Source: Pseudomonadota bacterium (GTDB lineage Bacteria > Pseudomonadota > Gammaproteobacteria > Burkholderiales > Burkholderiaceae_D). From it: a DNA stretch of 26,328 bases. The notes beneath the pieces were generated by a model. The model did no database searches and was not told the DNA's origin. It worked only from the letters and a program-made list of their open reading frames with translations. A program made the position numbers and the translations under genes. The stretch lies in NCBI GenBank assembly GCA_018241865.1, contig JAFECY010000146.1, positions 1 to 26,328 of the forward strand, written 5' to 3'. Shown one piece after another: positions 5,099 to 12,843 of this stretch. Positions within the stretch are counted from its first letter, which is position 1, and the number at the start of each line of letters is the position of its first letter.

Positions 5099-7222
5099 TC
5101 AGGTGTCGCCGGTGCCGACGGTGCGCATGAGGTGTTGCTGGGCGCAGAAGACGGCTTGCTTGCCGCGTGCTTTGCGCGGGCGATAGCGACCGTCCGAATC
5201 CAGCTCCCAGGCGTTGACGTTGTCTTTCAGGTAGGGGGTGAGCCCTTCTGCGATGACGCGTTTTTTCAGTTTCTTATCCAGTATCGGGAAGGCGACTTCG
5301 ATGCGGCGGAACAGATTGCGGTTCATCCAGTCGGCGCTGGCGAGATAGACATCGTGCGCGAGGTCGTTGCGGAAATAAAAGATGCGGCTGTGTTCGAGGA
5401 AGCGGCCGACGATGGAGCGTACCCGGATATTGTCCGACAAACCGGGCATACCGGGACGCAGCGCGCAGGCACCGCGCACGATCAGGTCGATCTTCACGCC
5501 GTCGGCCGAGGCGGCGTATAGCGTGCGGATGACCGATTCATCGACCAACGCGTTCATCTTGGCGATGATGCGTGCCGGCCGACCTTCGCGGGCGATACGC
5601 GCTTCGTTCTGGATTGCCTTGATTAGTTCCTTCTGCAAGGTGAATGGTGCCAACCAGAGATAGACGAGTTTCTTTGGCTTGGTCAGGCTGGTCAGGTGCA
5701 GGAAGACTTCGTTGACTTCGGCGGTCAGTGCCGGCTGTGCAGTCAGCAGGCCGAAGTCGGTGTAGAACTTGGTCGTGGTCGGATGGTAGTTGCCTGTGCC
5801 TAGGTGGGCGTAGTAACGCAGTTCGCCGCGCTGTTCTCCACGCTGTTCTCCCTCCTCGCGCCGAATCACCAGCGCCAGCTTGGCGTGTGTCTTCAGACCG
5901 ACCACGCCATACACCACTTGCGCGCCGACCCGTTCCAAGCGCGCCGCCCAGTTGATGTTGGCTTCTTCATCGAAGCGTGCCATCAGTTCGACGATGACGG
6001 TGACTTCCTTGCCTTGCTGGGCGGCCAGAATCAGCGCTTCCATCAGGTCGGAGTTCATGCCGGTGCGGTAGATGGTTTGCTTGATCGCGACCACGTTTGG
6101 ATCGTCGGCGGCGTTGCGGATGAATTCAACCACCGGCTGGAAGGACTGGAAGGGATGGTGCAGCAACACATCCTGTTTACGCAGCAGCGCGAACAGGTCG
6201 TTGCCGGTCAGTCGCGCCGGGTAGTGCGGGTTGAAGGGCGTGAAACGCAGCGCCGGCTGATCGACATAAGTACCCAGCTCCAGCAGGCGCACCATGTTCA
6301 CCGGGCCATCGACTGCGTACAGGCGGCTGGCCGGAATGGCGAATTGTTCGAGCAAAAATTGCGACAGATGATGCGGACAGTTCTTGGCGACTTCCAGTCG
6401 CACCGCGACGCCGAACTGGCGACTTTGCAATTCGGTCTGCAGCGCTTCGCGCAAATTCTTGACCTCTTCTTCATCCACCCACAGATCGCTGTTGCGCGTG
6501 ACGCGAAATTGCGAATAGGCCAGCACATCGCGTCCGGTGAATAGATCGGCAATATGGGCGTGAATCACTGACGACAACAGGCAAAACGTTTGGCCGCCGT
6601 CTGACAGTTCGCGCGGCAATTCGATCACGCGCGGCAACACGCGCGGCGCTTTCAGGATGGCGATGGCGGTACCGCGGCCGAAGGCATCCTTGCCGGACAG
6701 TTCGACGATGAAGTTGAGCGATTTGTTGACGACCTGCGGAAAGGGATGCGCTGGGTCGAGTCCGATTGGCGTCAGCAGCGGCCTGACTTCGCGCTCGAAA
6801 TAAGCCTTGATCCAAGCGCGCTGCGCGTCGTTGCGATCCTGATGACGCAGCAGACGGATGCCTTTGGCTTTCAGTTGCGGCAGGATTTCCTGATTGAGCA
6901 CGGCGTACTGCTGTTCGATCAGTTGATGACACTGGGCGCTGGTGTGTTCCAGTGCCTGAGTCAGCGCCGGTGAATCAATCACGCCTTTTTCGTCGCCGTG
7001 CTGCGCCAACAGGCTGGCGATGCGCACCTCGAAAAATTCATCCAGATTACTGCTGACGATGCACAGAAAACGCAAACGTTCCAGCAGCGGGACGGAGCGA
7101 TCTTCCGCTTGCGATAGTACCCGGCGGTTGAAGGCAAGTTGTGACAGCTCCCGGTTCAGGTAGATATCTGACGCGGCCGATTCGATCGGCGAGGCGGCTG
7201 CGCGCATGACGCGTTGATTCAT
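5099..7222 (-). CDS. ppk1: Polyphosphate kinase 1
   Basis: This 707-residue enzyme makes polyphosphate reversibly from ATP. The N-terminal domain begins with YLNRELSQLAFNRRVL (21-36) and SSNLDEFFEVR (57-67), both hallmarks. The phospholipase-D-like catalytic domains carry the autophosphorylated histidine in KTHAKL (H446) and the second catalytic histidine in YYAHLGTGNYH (H473). IKQTIYRTG (380-388) and ARFDEEANINW (415-425) are also conserved. Between the two histidines are 27 positions, against 19 in E. coli Ppk (H435, H454); the extra 8 residues are a GEQR repeat. The start is preceded by an AT-rich leader and an 11-bp-phased Pho box array on the minus strand, so PhoB control is likely. No ppx gene accompanies it here. 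Confidence 0.95.
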   Translation of the reverse strand: MNQRVMRAAASPIESAASDIYLNRELSQLAFNRRVLSQAEDRSVPLLERLRFLCIVSSNLDEFFEVRIASLLAQHGDEKGVIDSPALTQALEHTSAQCHQLIEQQYAVLNQEILPQLKAKGIRLLRHQDRNDAQRAWIKAYFEREVRPLLTPIGLDPAHPFPQVVNKSLNFIVELSGKDAFGRGTAIAILKAPRVLPRVIELPRELSDGGQTFCLLSSVIHAHIADLFTGRDVLAYSQFRVTRNSDLWVDEEEVKNLREALQTELQSRQFGVAVRLEVAKNCPHHLSQFLLEQFAIPASRLYAVDGPVNMVRLLELGTYVDQPALRFTPFNPHYPARLTGNDLFALLRKQDVLLHHPFQSFQPVVEFIRNAADDPNVVAIKQTIYRTGMNSDLMEALILAAQQGKEVTVIVELMARFDEEANINWAARLERVGAQVVYGVVGLKTHAKLALVIRREEGEQRGEQRGELRYYAHLGTGNYHPTTTKFYTDFGLLTAQPALTAEVNEVFLHLTSLTKPKKLVYLWLAPFTLQKELIKAIQNEARIAREGRPARIIAKMNALVDESVIRTLYAASADGVKIDLIVRGACALRPGMPGLSDNIRVRSIVGRFLEHSRIFYFRNDLAHDVYLASADWMNRNLFRRIEVAFPILDKKLKKRVIAEGLTPYLKDNVNAWELDSDGRYRPRKARGKQAVFCAQQHLMRTVGTGDT
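5816..5851 (-). repeat. Three tandem 12-bp units inside ppk1
   Basis: The + strand units are ACGCAGTTCGCC (5816-5827, diverged), GCGCTGTTCTCC (5828-5839) and ACGCTGTTCTCC (5840-5851). They encode GEQR, GEQR and GELR on the minus strand, between the catalytic histidines of Ppk. The arrangement is typical of replication slippage. Confidence 0.8.
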
Positions 7223-7269
7223 GTTCGTATGATTTCTATTTATGTTCTATCTATGGCGTACAGGAGTGT

Positions 7270-7320
7270 AATGAAAGTTTATGACAAATCCGTGACAGGG
7301 GATGGTGAAAATAATGACAA
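7270..7320 (-). promoter_or_regulatory. Pho box array for ppk1
   Basis: On the minus strand, heptamers resembling CTGTCAT occur with 11-bp phasing: TTGTCAT (7314-7320), a degenerate TTCACCA (7303-7309), CTGTCAC (7292-7298), TTGTCAT (7281-7287) and TTTCATT (7270-7276). The 7281-7298 pair is a classic 7-4-7 Pho box. Each PhoB dimer covers two heptamers, so two or more dimers could bind head to tail. The array ends 48 bp upstream of the ppk1 start. Confidence 0.75.
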
Positions 7321-7330
7321 AGTCAGCGTG

Positions 7331-7348
7331 ATGTCATAAACATGTCAT
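7331..7348 (+). promoter_or_regulatory. Pho box of the pst-pho operon
   Basis: ATGTCAT (7331-7337), AAAC, ATGTCAT (7342-7348) matches the E. coli Pho box consensus CTGTCAT-A(A/T)A(A/T)-CTGTCA(C/T) in layout and nearly in sequence. A weaker half-site, AAGTCAG, sits one 11-bp step upstream (7320-7326). PhoB-phosphate bound here would replace a -35 element. Confidence 0.88.
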
Positions 7349-7358
7349 ATTTCCTCTC

Positions 7359-7364
7359 TACAGT
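7359..7364 (+). promoter_or_regulatory. Candidate -10 element of the pstS promoter
   Basis: TACAGT lies 10 bp after the Pho box, the spacing expected for PhoB-activated promoters that lack a -35. It matches TATAAT at 4 of 6 positions and overlaps a short inverted repeat, ACAGT-TCGC-ACTGT (7360-7373), in the presumed start region or leader. Confidence 0.45.
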
Positions 7365-7399
7365 TCGCACTGTTTGTTAGTCAACCTCAAGGAGCAGAC

Positions 7400-8443
7400 A
7401 TGCGATTGAATCGTTTCATCCAGACCCTCGCTGTGGCCGTTAGCGCCGCCGCGATCATTTCCCCAGCCGTAGCCGCAGACATTACCGGTGCTGGTGCAAC
7501 TTTCCCGTACCCGATTTATTCCAAGTGGGCCGAGGCCTATAAGCAAGTGTCCGGCAATGGCTTGAACTATCAGTCGATCGGTTCCGGTGGCGGTATCAAG
7601 CAGATCAAGGCCAAGACTGTCGATTTCGGCGCGTCCGACATGCCGCTGCCCGTCGAAGAGCTGGACAAGGAAGGTTTGATGCAATTCCCTGCCGTCATGG
7701 GCGGCGTGGTGGCGGTGGTGAATCTGGACGGCGTGACGCCGGGTCAGCTCAAGCTGAGCAGCGAGGTGCTGGCTGCGATTTACTTGGGTAAGGTCACCAA
7801 GTGGAACGATAGTCAGATCACCTCGCTCAATCCCGGTGCGAAGCTGCCGGCTGACGACATCACCGTGGTGCATCGCGCCGACGGTTCCGGCACCACTTTC
7901 CTGTGGACCGATTTCCTGTCTAAGGTCAATCCTGCGTTCAAGGAGCAAGTGGGTTCCGGTACCGCCGTCAAATGGCCGGTGGGCGTGGGCGGCAAGGGCA
8001 ACGAAGGCGTTGCGGCCAACGTGCAGCGCATCAAGAATTCGATCGGCTATGTCGAATACGCCTATGCCAAAAAGAACAAGATGAGCTACACGCAGCTACG
8101 CAATCGCGATGGCCAGTGGGTGATGCCGGACGATGAAACCTTCAAAGCCGCTGCTGCTGGTGCTAAGTGGGATACGACGCCGGGCATGGCTGTGCTGTTG
8201 ACCGACCAGCCGGGTAAGCATAGCTGGCCGATCACTGGCCCGACCTTCATTCTGATGCACAAGATCCAGACTGACGCTGCCAAGGCCAAGGAAGTGCTGA
8301 AGTTTTTCGACTGGGCGTACAAGAACGGCGGCAAGATGGCTTCCGATCTCGTTTACGTTGCCATGCCGGAAGCGGTGATCAAGTTGGTCGAAGCCGCTTG
8401 GAAGGCGCAATTGAAGGACACCAGCGGTAAGGCAGTTTGGTAA
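7400..8443 (+). CDS. pstS: Periplasmic phosphate-binding protein PstS
   Basis: This 347-residue protein captures phosphate in the periplasm and hands it to PstCA. A Sec signal peptide covers about residues 1-25 (basic MRLNR, hydrophobic core, SPAVA cleavage region). The mature protein opens with the phosphate-loop motif ITGAGATFPYP, followed by IGSGGGIKQI (S62), DFGASDMP (D80) and HRADGSGTTF. All of the segments that contact phosphate in E. coli PstS are therefore present. An AAGGAG ribosome-binding site (7389-7394) fits the ATG at 7400. The gene is first in the pst-pho operon and follows a strong Pho box. The next gene starts about 117 nt downstream, after a large stem-loop. Confidence 0.96.
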   Translation: MRLNRFIQTLAVAVSAAAIISPAVAADITGAGATFPYPIYSKWAEAYKQVSGNGLNYQSIGSGGGIKQIKAKTVDFGASDMPLPVEELDKEGLMQFPAVMGGVVAVVNLDGVTPGQLKLSSEVLAAIYLGKVTKWNDSQITSLNPGAKLPADDITVVHRADGSGTTFLWTDFLSKVNPAFKEQVGSGTAVKWPVGVGGKGNEGVAANVQRIKNSIGYVEYAYAKKNKMSYTQLRNRDGQWVMPDDETFKAAAAGAKWDTTPGMAVLLTDQPGKHSWPITGPTFILMHKIQTDAAKAKEVLKFFDWAYKNGGKMASDLVYVAMPEAVIKLVEAAWKAQLKDTSGKAVW

Positions 8444-8473
8444 TCATCGCATTGCCGACAGTGTGCAGTTTGT

Positions 8474-8524
8474 GAGTCGCGCAAGGGGAACGCATCCGTT
8501 CGGATGCCAACCCACGCGCGACTC
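8474..8524 (+). promoter_or_regulatory. Nested stem-loop between pstS and pstC
   Basis: The outer stem GAGTCGCGC (8474-8482) pairs with GCGCGACTC (8516-8524). A concentric inner palindrome, GCATCCG-TT-CGGATGC (8492-8507), lies within it. There is no U-run after the stem, so it is more likely an mRNA 3'-end stabiliser or processing barrier than an intrinsic terminator. It would help keep PstS in excess over the membrane subunits. Confidence 0.7.
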
Positions 8525-8560
8525 GTTCAATTTGCTCGATTGCGCTTGATCGCATCCAGT

Positions 8561-9586
8561 ATGACCCACACCACGACCACGATGTCTATTTCGGAAACTA
8601 GGCAGCCCGCCATGCAGGCCAGCCAAATTGCACATGCACGGCAGGCCGGCCTGCGCCGCCAGCGCGTGCAGGACTTCCTGTTTCACAAGATCACACTATT
8701 ATTTGCCGCCCTCGTGCTGCTGGCGCTGGTCGGCATCATCATTTCGCTTTTGATCGGCGCCTGGCCAGCCTTCAAGGAATTCGGCCCGGCCTTCATTACC
8801 ACCGTCGAATGGGATCCGGTCAATGACAAGTACGGCGCCATGATCGCCATTGTCGGTACGCTGGCGACCTCGGTGGTGGCACTGCTGATCGCCTTCCCGC
8901 TCAGCTTCGGCATCGCGTTATTCCTGACCGAGATATGTCCGGTGTGGCTACGCCGCCCGCTTGGCACGGCGGTCGAGCTGCTGGCCGGCGTGCCGAGCAT
9001 CATCTACGGCATGTGGGGGCTGTTTATTTTTGCGCCGCTGTTTTCCGAATACGTGCAGCCGCTGCTGGCTAAAACCTTGGGGCCGCTGCCGGTGATCGGT
9101 GCCTTGTTCAAGGGGCCGATGATGGGTATCGGCATGTTGACCGCCGGCGTGATTTTGGCGGTGATGATTATTCCCTTCATTGCCTCGGTCATGCGCGACG
9201 TGTTTGAGGTGGTGCCGGCAGTGCTGAAGGAATCGGCCTACGGCCTCGGCTGCACCAAGTGGGAAGTGGTGCGCAAGATCGTGCTGCCCTATACCCGCAA
9301 CGGCGTGGTCGGCGGCGTGATGCTCGGCCTCGGTCGCGCGCTCGGCGAAACCATGGCGATCACCTTTGTCATCGGCAATGCTCACAAGCTGTCATGGTCG
9401 ATGTTCGCCGCCGGCAACAGCATCGCCTCCACTCTTGCCAATGAATTTGCCGAAGCGGATTCCGTGCTGCACGTTTCTTCTTTATTCGCTCTCGGCCTGA
9501 TTCTGTTTGTCATCACCTTTATCGTGCTAGCCATTGCCAAGCTGATGTTGCTCGGTATGGCGCGCAAGGAGGGAACGACATCGTGA
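8561..9586 (+). CDS. pstC: Phosphate ABC transporter permease PstC
   Basis: From the ATG at 8561 this is a 341-residue inner-membrane permease with six predicted membrane helices. The first is [25 protein letters not shown] without its last residues. Family motifs include the [10 protein letters not shown] periplasmic segment, [16 protein letters not shown] and the cytoplasmic EAA-type coupling loop ([21 protein letters not shown]), which docks on Pst[17 protein letters not shown] is a further conserved segment. The start is uncertain: no strong ribosome-binding site is visible, and ATGs at 8582 and 8612 are also possible. The in-frame ATG at 8504 is unlikely because it lies inside the stem-loop. 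The stop overlaps the pstA start (GTGA). Confidence 0.93.
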   Translation: MTHTTTTMSISETRQPAMQASQIAHARQAGLRRQRVQDFLFHKITLLFAALVLLALVGIIISLLIGAWPAFKEFGPAFITTVEWDPVNDKYGAMIAIVGTLATSVVALLIAFPLSFGIALFLTEICPVWLRRPLGTAVELLAGVPSIIYGMWGLFIFAPLFSEYVQPLLAKTLGPLPVIGALFKGPMMGIGMLTAGVILAVMIIPFIASVMRDVFEVVPAVLKESAYGLGCTKWEVVRKIVLPYTRNGVVGGVMLGLGRALGETMAITFVIGNAHKLSWSMFAAGNSIASTLANEFAEADSVLHVSSLFALGLILFVITFIVLAIAKLMLLGMARKEGTTS

Positions 9587-10500
9587 ACGCTTCCATGAAA
9601 TCAACCGTGAAAACCAGCGCGCCATCGAATCCGAACGGCAATGCTGCTTCCATCAATAACCCCATCTACCGCCGTCGCTTGTGGACGCACCGCATCGGTA
9701 TCGCGCTGTCCTTTCTGGCGATGGTGGTCGGCCTGTTTTTCCTGATGTGGATTTTGGCGACCTTGATCATCAAGGGTGCCGGCGGCATTAGCCTCAACAT
9801 GTTCACCATGACCACGCCTTCTCCCGACAGCGATGGCGGCGGCCTGCTCAATCCCATCGTCGGCAGTTTGTTGTTGGTGGGTTTTTCCACGCTCATCAGT
9901 ACGCCGATCGGCATCCTCGCGGGCATTTATCTGGCCGAGTACGGCGAGGAAAGCTGGTTCGCCCAGTTGACCCGCTTCGTCACCGACATCATGCTGTCGG
10001 CACCGTCCATCGTCATCGGCTTGTTCGTGTATGCGGTGTACGTGGCCAACGTCAAGCATTTCTCCGGCTGGGCCGGCACTTTCGCCATTTCACTGATCGC
10101 CATTCCGGTAGTGGTTCGCACCACTGACAATATGCTGCGGCTGGTGCCTGCCAGTTTGCGCGAAGCAGCGTTCGCACTGGGTGCGCCGCGTTGGAAGGTA
10201 TCGGTGATGGTACGGCTGCGCGCAGTGCGCGCTGGCGTCGTCACCGGCGTGCTGCTGGCCGTGGCGCGCATCTCCGGCGAAACCGCACCGCTGCTGTTCA
10301 CCGCGCTGAATAACCAGTTCTTCAGCGCCGACATGAACAAACCGATGGCCAACCTGCCGGTGGTGATCTACCAGTTCGCCATGAGTCCTTATGAAAACTG
10401 GCGTTCGCTGGCTTGGGGAGGTGCGTTGCTGGTGACCTTCAGCGTGCTGGCGCTGAATATCCTGTCGCGCGTTTTGTTCAGCCAAAAGGCGCCGAAATGA
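9583..10500 (+). CDS. pstA: Phosphate ABC transporter permease PstA
   Basis: The 305-residue protein is the second membrane subunit of the phosphate importer, pairing with PstC. Visible features are the N-terminal helix [19 protein letters not shown], the [20 protein letters not shown] segment, [15 protein letters not shown], the [14 protein letters not shown] helix, the coupling loop [14 protein letters not shown] and [15 protein letters not shown]. The GTG at 9583 is preferred: it overlaps the pstC stop and follows AAGGAGGG by about 10 nt. An ATG at 9595 is a minor alternative. The family usually has about 280-300 residues, so this protein is full length with a somewhat long, polar N-terminus. 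Confidence 0.94.
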   Translation: MNASMKSTVKTSAPSNPNGNAASINNPIYRRRLWTHRIGIALSFLAMVVGLFFLMWILATLIIKGAGGISLNMFTMTTPSPDSDGGGLLNPIVGSLLLVGFSTLISTPIGILAGIYLAEYGEESWFAQLTRFVTDIMLSAPSIVIGLFVYAVYVANVKHFSGWAGTFAISLIAIPVVVRTTDNMLRLVPASLREAAFALGAPRWKVSVMVRLRAVRAGVVTGVLLAVARISGETAPLLFTALNNQFFSADMNKPMANLPVVIYQFAMSPYENWRSLAWGGALLVTFSVLALNILSRVLFSQKAPK

Positions 10501-10519
10501 ATCTGAAGCGAGTGATGCC

Positions 10520-11338
10520 ATGAGCGCCGTAATCCAATCCCCACACAAGACCGAGAAAACCATGACGACTACCCGCCAAGCTTCCCAAGCAATGATTGCG
10601 ATATCGAGTCTGAATTTTTTCTATGGCAATTTTCAAGGCCTGAAAAACGTCAATCTCGATATCCATGAAAAAAAAGTCACCGCCTTCATTGGTCCGTCCG
10701 GTTGCGGCAAATCGACGCTGCTGCGCACACTGAATCGCATGTACGATATTTATCCCGGCCAGCGCGCCGAGGGTAGCATTGTCTTCAATGGCCGCAACAT
10801 CCTCGATCAAGGGCAAGACGTCAACATGCTGCGCGCCAAGGTCGGCATGGTGTTCCAAAAACCGACGCCGTTCCCGATGTCGGTCTATGAAAATATTGCT
10901 TTCGGCGTGCGCCTGTACGAGAAGCTGTCGAAGGGCGAGATGGACGAGCGCGTCGAATGGGCCTTGAAGAAGGCCGCGCTGTGGAACGAGGTCAAGGACA
11001 AGCTCGGCAAGAGCGGCCTGTCGCTGTCTGGCGGCCAGCAGCAGCGCTTGTGCATTGCGCGCGGTGTCGCCGTCAAACCGGACGTGCTGCTGCTCGACGA
11101 ACCGACTTCTGCACTCGATCCGATCTCGACCGTCAAGATCGAAGAATTGATCGGCGAATTGAAGCAGGACTACACCATCACCATCGTCACCCACAACATG
11201 CAGCAGGCGGCACGCTGTTCCGACTACACCGCCTACATGTATTTGGGCGAGCTGGTGGAGTTCGGCGAGACCGACCAGATATTCATGAATCCGGGCAAGA
11301 AAGAAACGCAGGATTACATCACCGGCCGCTTCGGCTGA
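10520..11338 (+). CDS. pstB: Phosphate ABC transporter ATPase PstB
   Basis: This 272-residue ATPase powers phosphate import. All ABC motifs are intact: Walker [10 protein letters not shown] (58-66), Q-loop [12 protein letters not shown] (110-121), signature LSGGQQQR (169-176), Walker [13 protein letters not shown] (189-200) with catalytic E194, and switch H225 in VTHNMQQA. The C-terminal [13 protein letters not shown] and [10 protein letters not shown] segments are typical of PstB. The ATG at 10520 follows pstA by 19 nt. An in-frame ATG at 10562 would remove a 14-residue polar leader that lies outside the ABC core, so the exact start is not settled. Confidence 0.96.
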   Translation: MSAVIQSPHKTEKTMTTTRQASQAMIAISSLNFFYGNFQGLKNVNLDIHEKKVTAFIGPSGCGKSTLLRTLNRMYDIYPGQRAEGSIVFNGRNILDQGQDVNMLRAKVGMVFQKPTPFPMSVYENIAFGVRLYEKLSKGEMDERVEWALKKAALWNEVKDKLGKSGLSLSGGQQQRLCIARGVAVKPDVLLLDEPTSALDPISTVKIEELIGELKQDYTITIVTHNMQQAARCSDYTAYMYLGELVEFGETDQIFMNPGKKETQDYITGRFG

Positions 11339-11376
11339 ACGCGACAAAACGACATTGAAAAAATCAGGAGTAGGCA

Positions 11377-12081
11377 ATGCCAGAAGAACATTCCTCTAAA
11401 CAGTACGACATGGACTTGGAAGAAATCCGCTCCAAGGTTCTGCTCATGGGCGGCATGGTGGAGAACCAGTTTCACGATGCCATGCTCGCTTTTCGCGCGG
11501 GTGATATCGCGCTGGCTCGGCAAGTGGTCAAGAGCGACGAGAGCGTCAATCGCCTTGAAGTGACGCTGGATGACGCCTGCAGCCACTTGATCGTGCGCCG
11601 CCAGCCGGCCGCCAACGATTTGCGCACCGTGATGGCGACCATCAAAGTCATCACCGATTTGGAGCGGGTTGGCGACGAGGCCAGCAAGATCGCGCGCATT
11701 GCAGCCGAGGCCAATGCCAACGACCGCAATGGTAATATCCACCAATACGACACCGTGCGTGCTCTAGCCACCAGCGCCGGCACCTTGTTGCATGATGCGC
11801 TCGATGCTTTTGCTCGCCTCGACGAAAAACAAGCAGGCAAATTGATCGCCCAAGATAAACTGATCGACCATGAATTCCAGACCATCATGCGTAGTCTGAT
11901 TACTTATATGATGGAAGACCCACGCACCATCTCGGCTGCGCTCGACACCATGTGGGTGGCGAAAGCGATCGAGCGCATCGGCGACCACGCGACCAACATC
12001 GCCGAGTACGTGATCTACGTGGTCGAGGGCAAGGACATTCGCCATACCGACTATGCCCAGCAGCAGGCCGGGCAGGCGTAA
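11377..12081 (+). CDS. phoU: Phosphate-signalling regulator PhoU
   Basis: This 234-residue all-helical protein has the two PhoU repeats, each with an ERxGD-type metal-binding motif: DLERVGDEASKIAR (about residues 94-107) and AIERIGDHATNIAEY near residue 200. PhoU connects the Pst transporter to PhoR: when phosphate is plentiful it keeps PhoR in its phosphatase state. A CAGGAG sequence shortly before the ATG is the ribosome-binding site. The gene lies 38 nt after pstB and 9 nt before phoB, as expected for one operon. Confidence 0.95.
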   Translation: MPEEHSSKQYDMDLEEIRSKVLLMGGMVENQFHDAMLAFRAGDIALARQVVKSDESVNRLEVTLDDACSHLIVRRQPAANDLRTVMATIKVITDLERVGDEASKIARIAAEANANDRNGNIHQYDTVRALATSAGTLLHDALDAFARLDEKQAGKLIAQDKLIDHEFQTIMRSLITYMMEDPRTISAALDTMWVAKAIERIGDHATNIAEYVIYVVEGKDIRHTDYAQQQAGQA

Positions 12082-12090
12082 CGGGGCATC

Positions 12091-12783
12091 ATGGCAGCGG
12101 ACAACACTACTATCCTGATCGTTGAAGACGAGCCGGCGATCGCGGCGCTGATTTCTTTCACGCTGAAGGAAGCCGACTGGCACAGCGTCGTCGTTTCCAG
12201 CGCCGGCGAAGCTTGGGACGCCATCCAGCAACGCATGCCGCAATTGATCTTGCTCGACTGGATGCTGCCCGACCAGAGCGGCCTGCGCCTGCTGGCGCGG
12301 GTGCGCGCCGACCGCCAGTTCCAGTCGCTGCCGATCATCATGCTGACTGCCAAGAGCATGGAAGAGGACAAGATCGCCGGTTTCGATCACGGTGCCGACG
12401 ACTACATCACCAAACCGTTTTCACCGCGCGAACTCACAGCGCGTATCAAGGCGCTGATTCGCCGCAAACTGCCCGAGCACGCGCAATCCATGCTCACGGC
12501 TGGTACGGTCAATCTCGACCCGGTCAGTTGCAGTGTCAGCCTCAACGGCGAAAAAATCGACATCGGCCACGCCGAATTCAAGCTGCTAAAATTCTTTATG
12601 GCGCACCCGGAACGTGCCTTCTCGCGCAGTCAATTGCTCGACAAGGTATGGGGCGATCATGTGGTGATCGAGGAGCGCACGGTCGATGTCCATGTGCTGC
12701 GCTTGCGCAAGGCCTTGAAGGAAGCCGAACATCTGATTAAGACCGTGCGTAGCGTCGGTTACATGCTGTCGGAAAAAAATTAA
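12091..12783 (+). CDS. phoB: Phosphate response regulator PhoB
   Basis: This 230-residue OmpR-class regulator has a receiver domain with acidic E12-D13, the phosphoacceptor D56 (ILLDWMLPD), T86 and K108 (TKPFSPREL). A winged-helix DNA-binding domain covers about residues 130-228 (EFKLLKFFMAHPERAFSRSQLL, VDVHVLRLRKAL, VRSVGYML). PhoB-phosphate binds Pho boxes such as the two arrays at 7270-7348 and recruits sigma-70 RNA polymerase. It follows phoU by 9 nt. I saw no separate Pho box immediately before phoB, so its autoregulation probably runs through the pstS promoter. Confidence 0.96.
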   Translation: MAADNTTILIVEDEPAIAALISFTLKEADWHSVVVSSAGEAWDAIQQRMPQLILLDWMLPDQSGLRLLARVRADRQFQSLPIIMLTAKSMEEDKIAGFDHGADDYITKPFSPRELTARIKALIRRKLPEHAQSMLTAGTVNLDPVSCSVSLNGEKIDIGHAEFKLLKFFMAHPERAFSRSQLLDKVWGDHVVIEERTVDVHVLRLRKALKEAEHLIKTVRSVGYMLSEKN

Positions 12784-12795
12784 CGCGTCTCGCTG

Positions 12796-12815
12796 GAATC
12801 GCACCGCCGCGATTC
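12796..12815 (+). promoter_or_regulatory. Hairpin between phoB and phoR
   Basis: GAATCGC (12796-12802) and GCGATTC (12809-12815) form a perfect 7-bp stem with a 6-nt loop in the 60-nt gap. No U-run follows, and phoR has only a weak ribosome-binding site. The hairpin may set the PhoB:PhoR ratio through mRNA processing or partial attenuation. Confidence 0.5.
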
Positions 12816-12843
12816 TGCGGGGGCTCACTGAAAACACAATTGA

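Noticed and set aside
5804..6544. Long plus-strand open frame opposite ppk1
   Set aside because: It is the antisense shadow of conserved ppk1 sequence, with no ribosome-binding site or family resemblance.
8504..8560. N-terminal extension of PstC from the ATG at 8504
   Set aside because: This ATG is within the inner palindrome of the stem-loop and the added residues are not permease-like.
10478..11377. Long minus-strand open frame opposite pstB
   Set aside because: The opposite strand encodes a complete PstB with every ABC motif; the antisense frame is a shadow.
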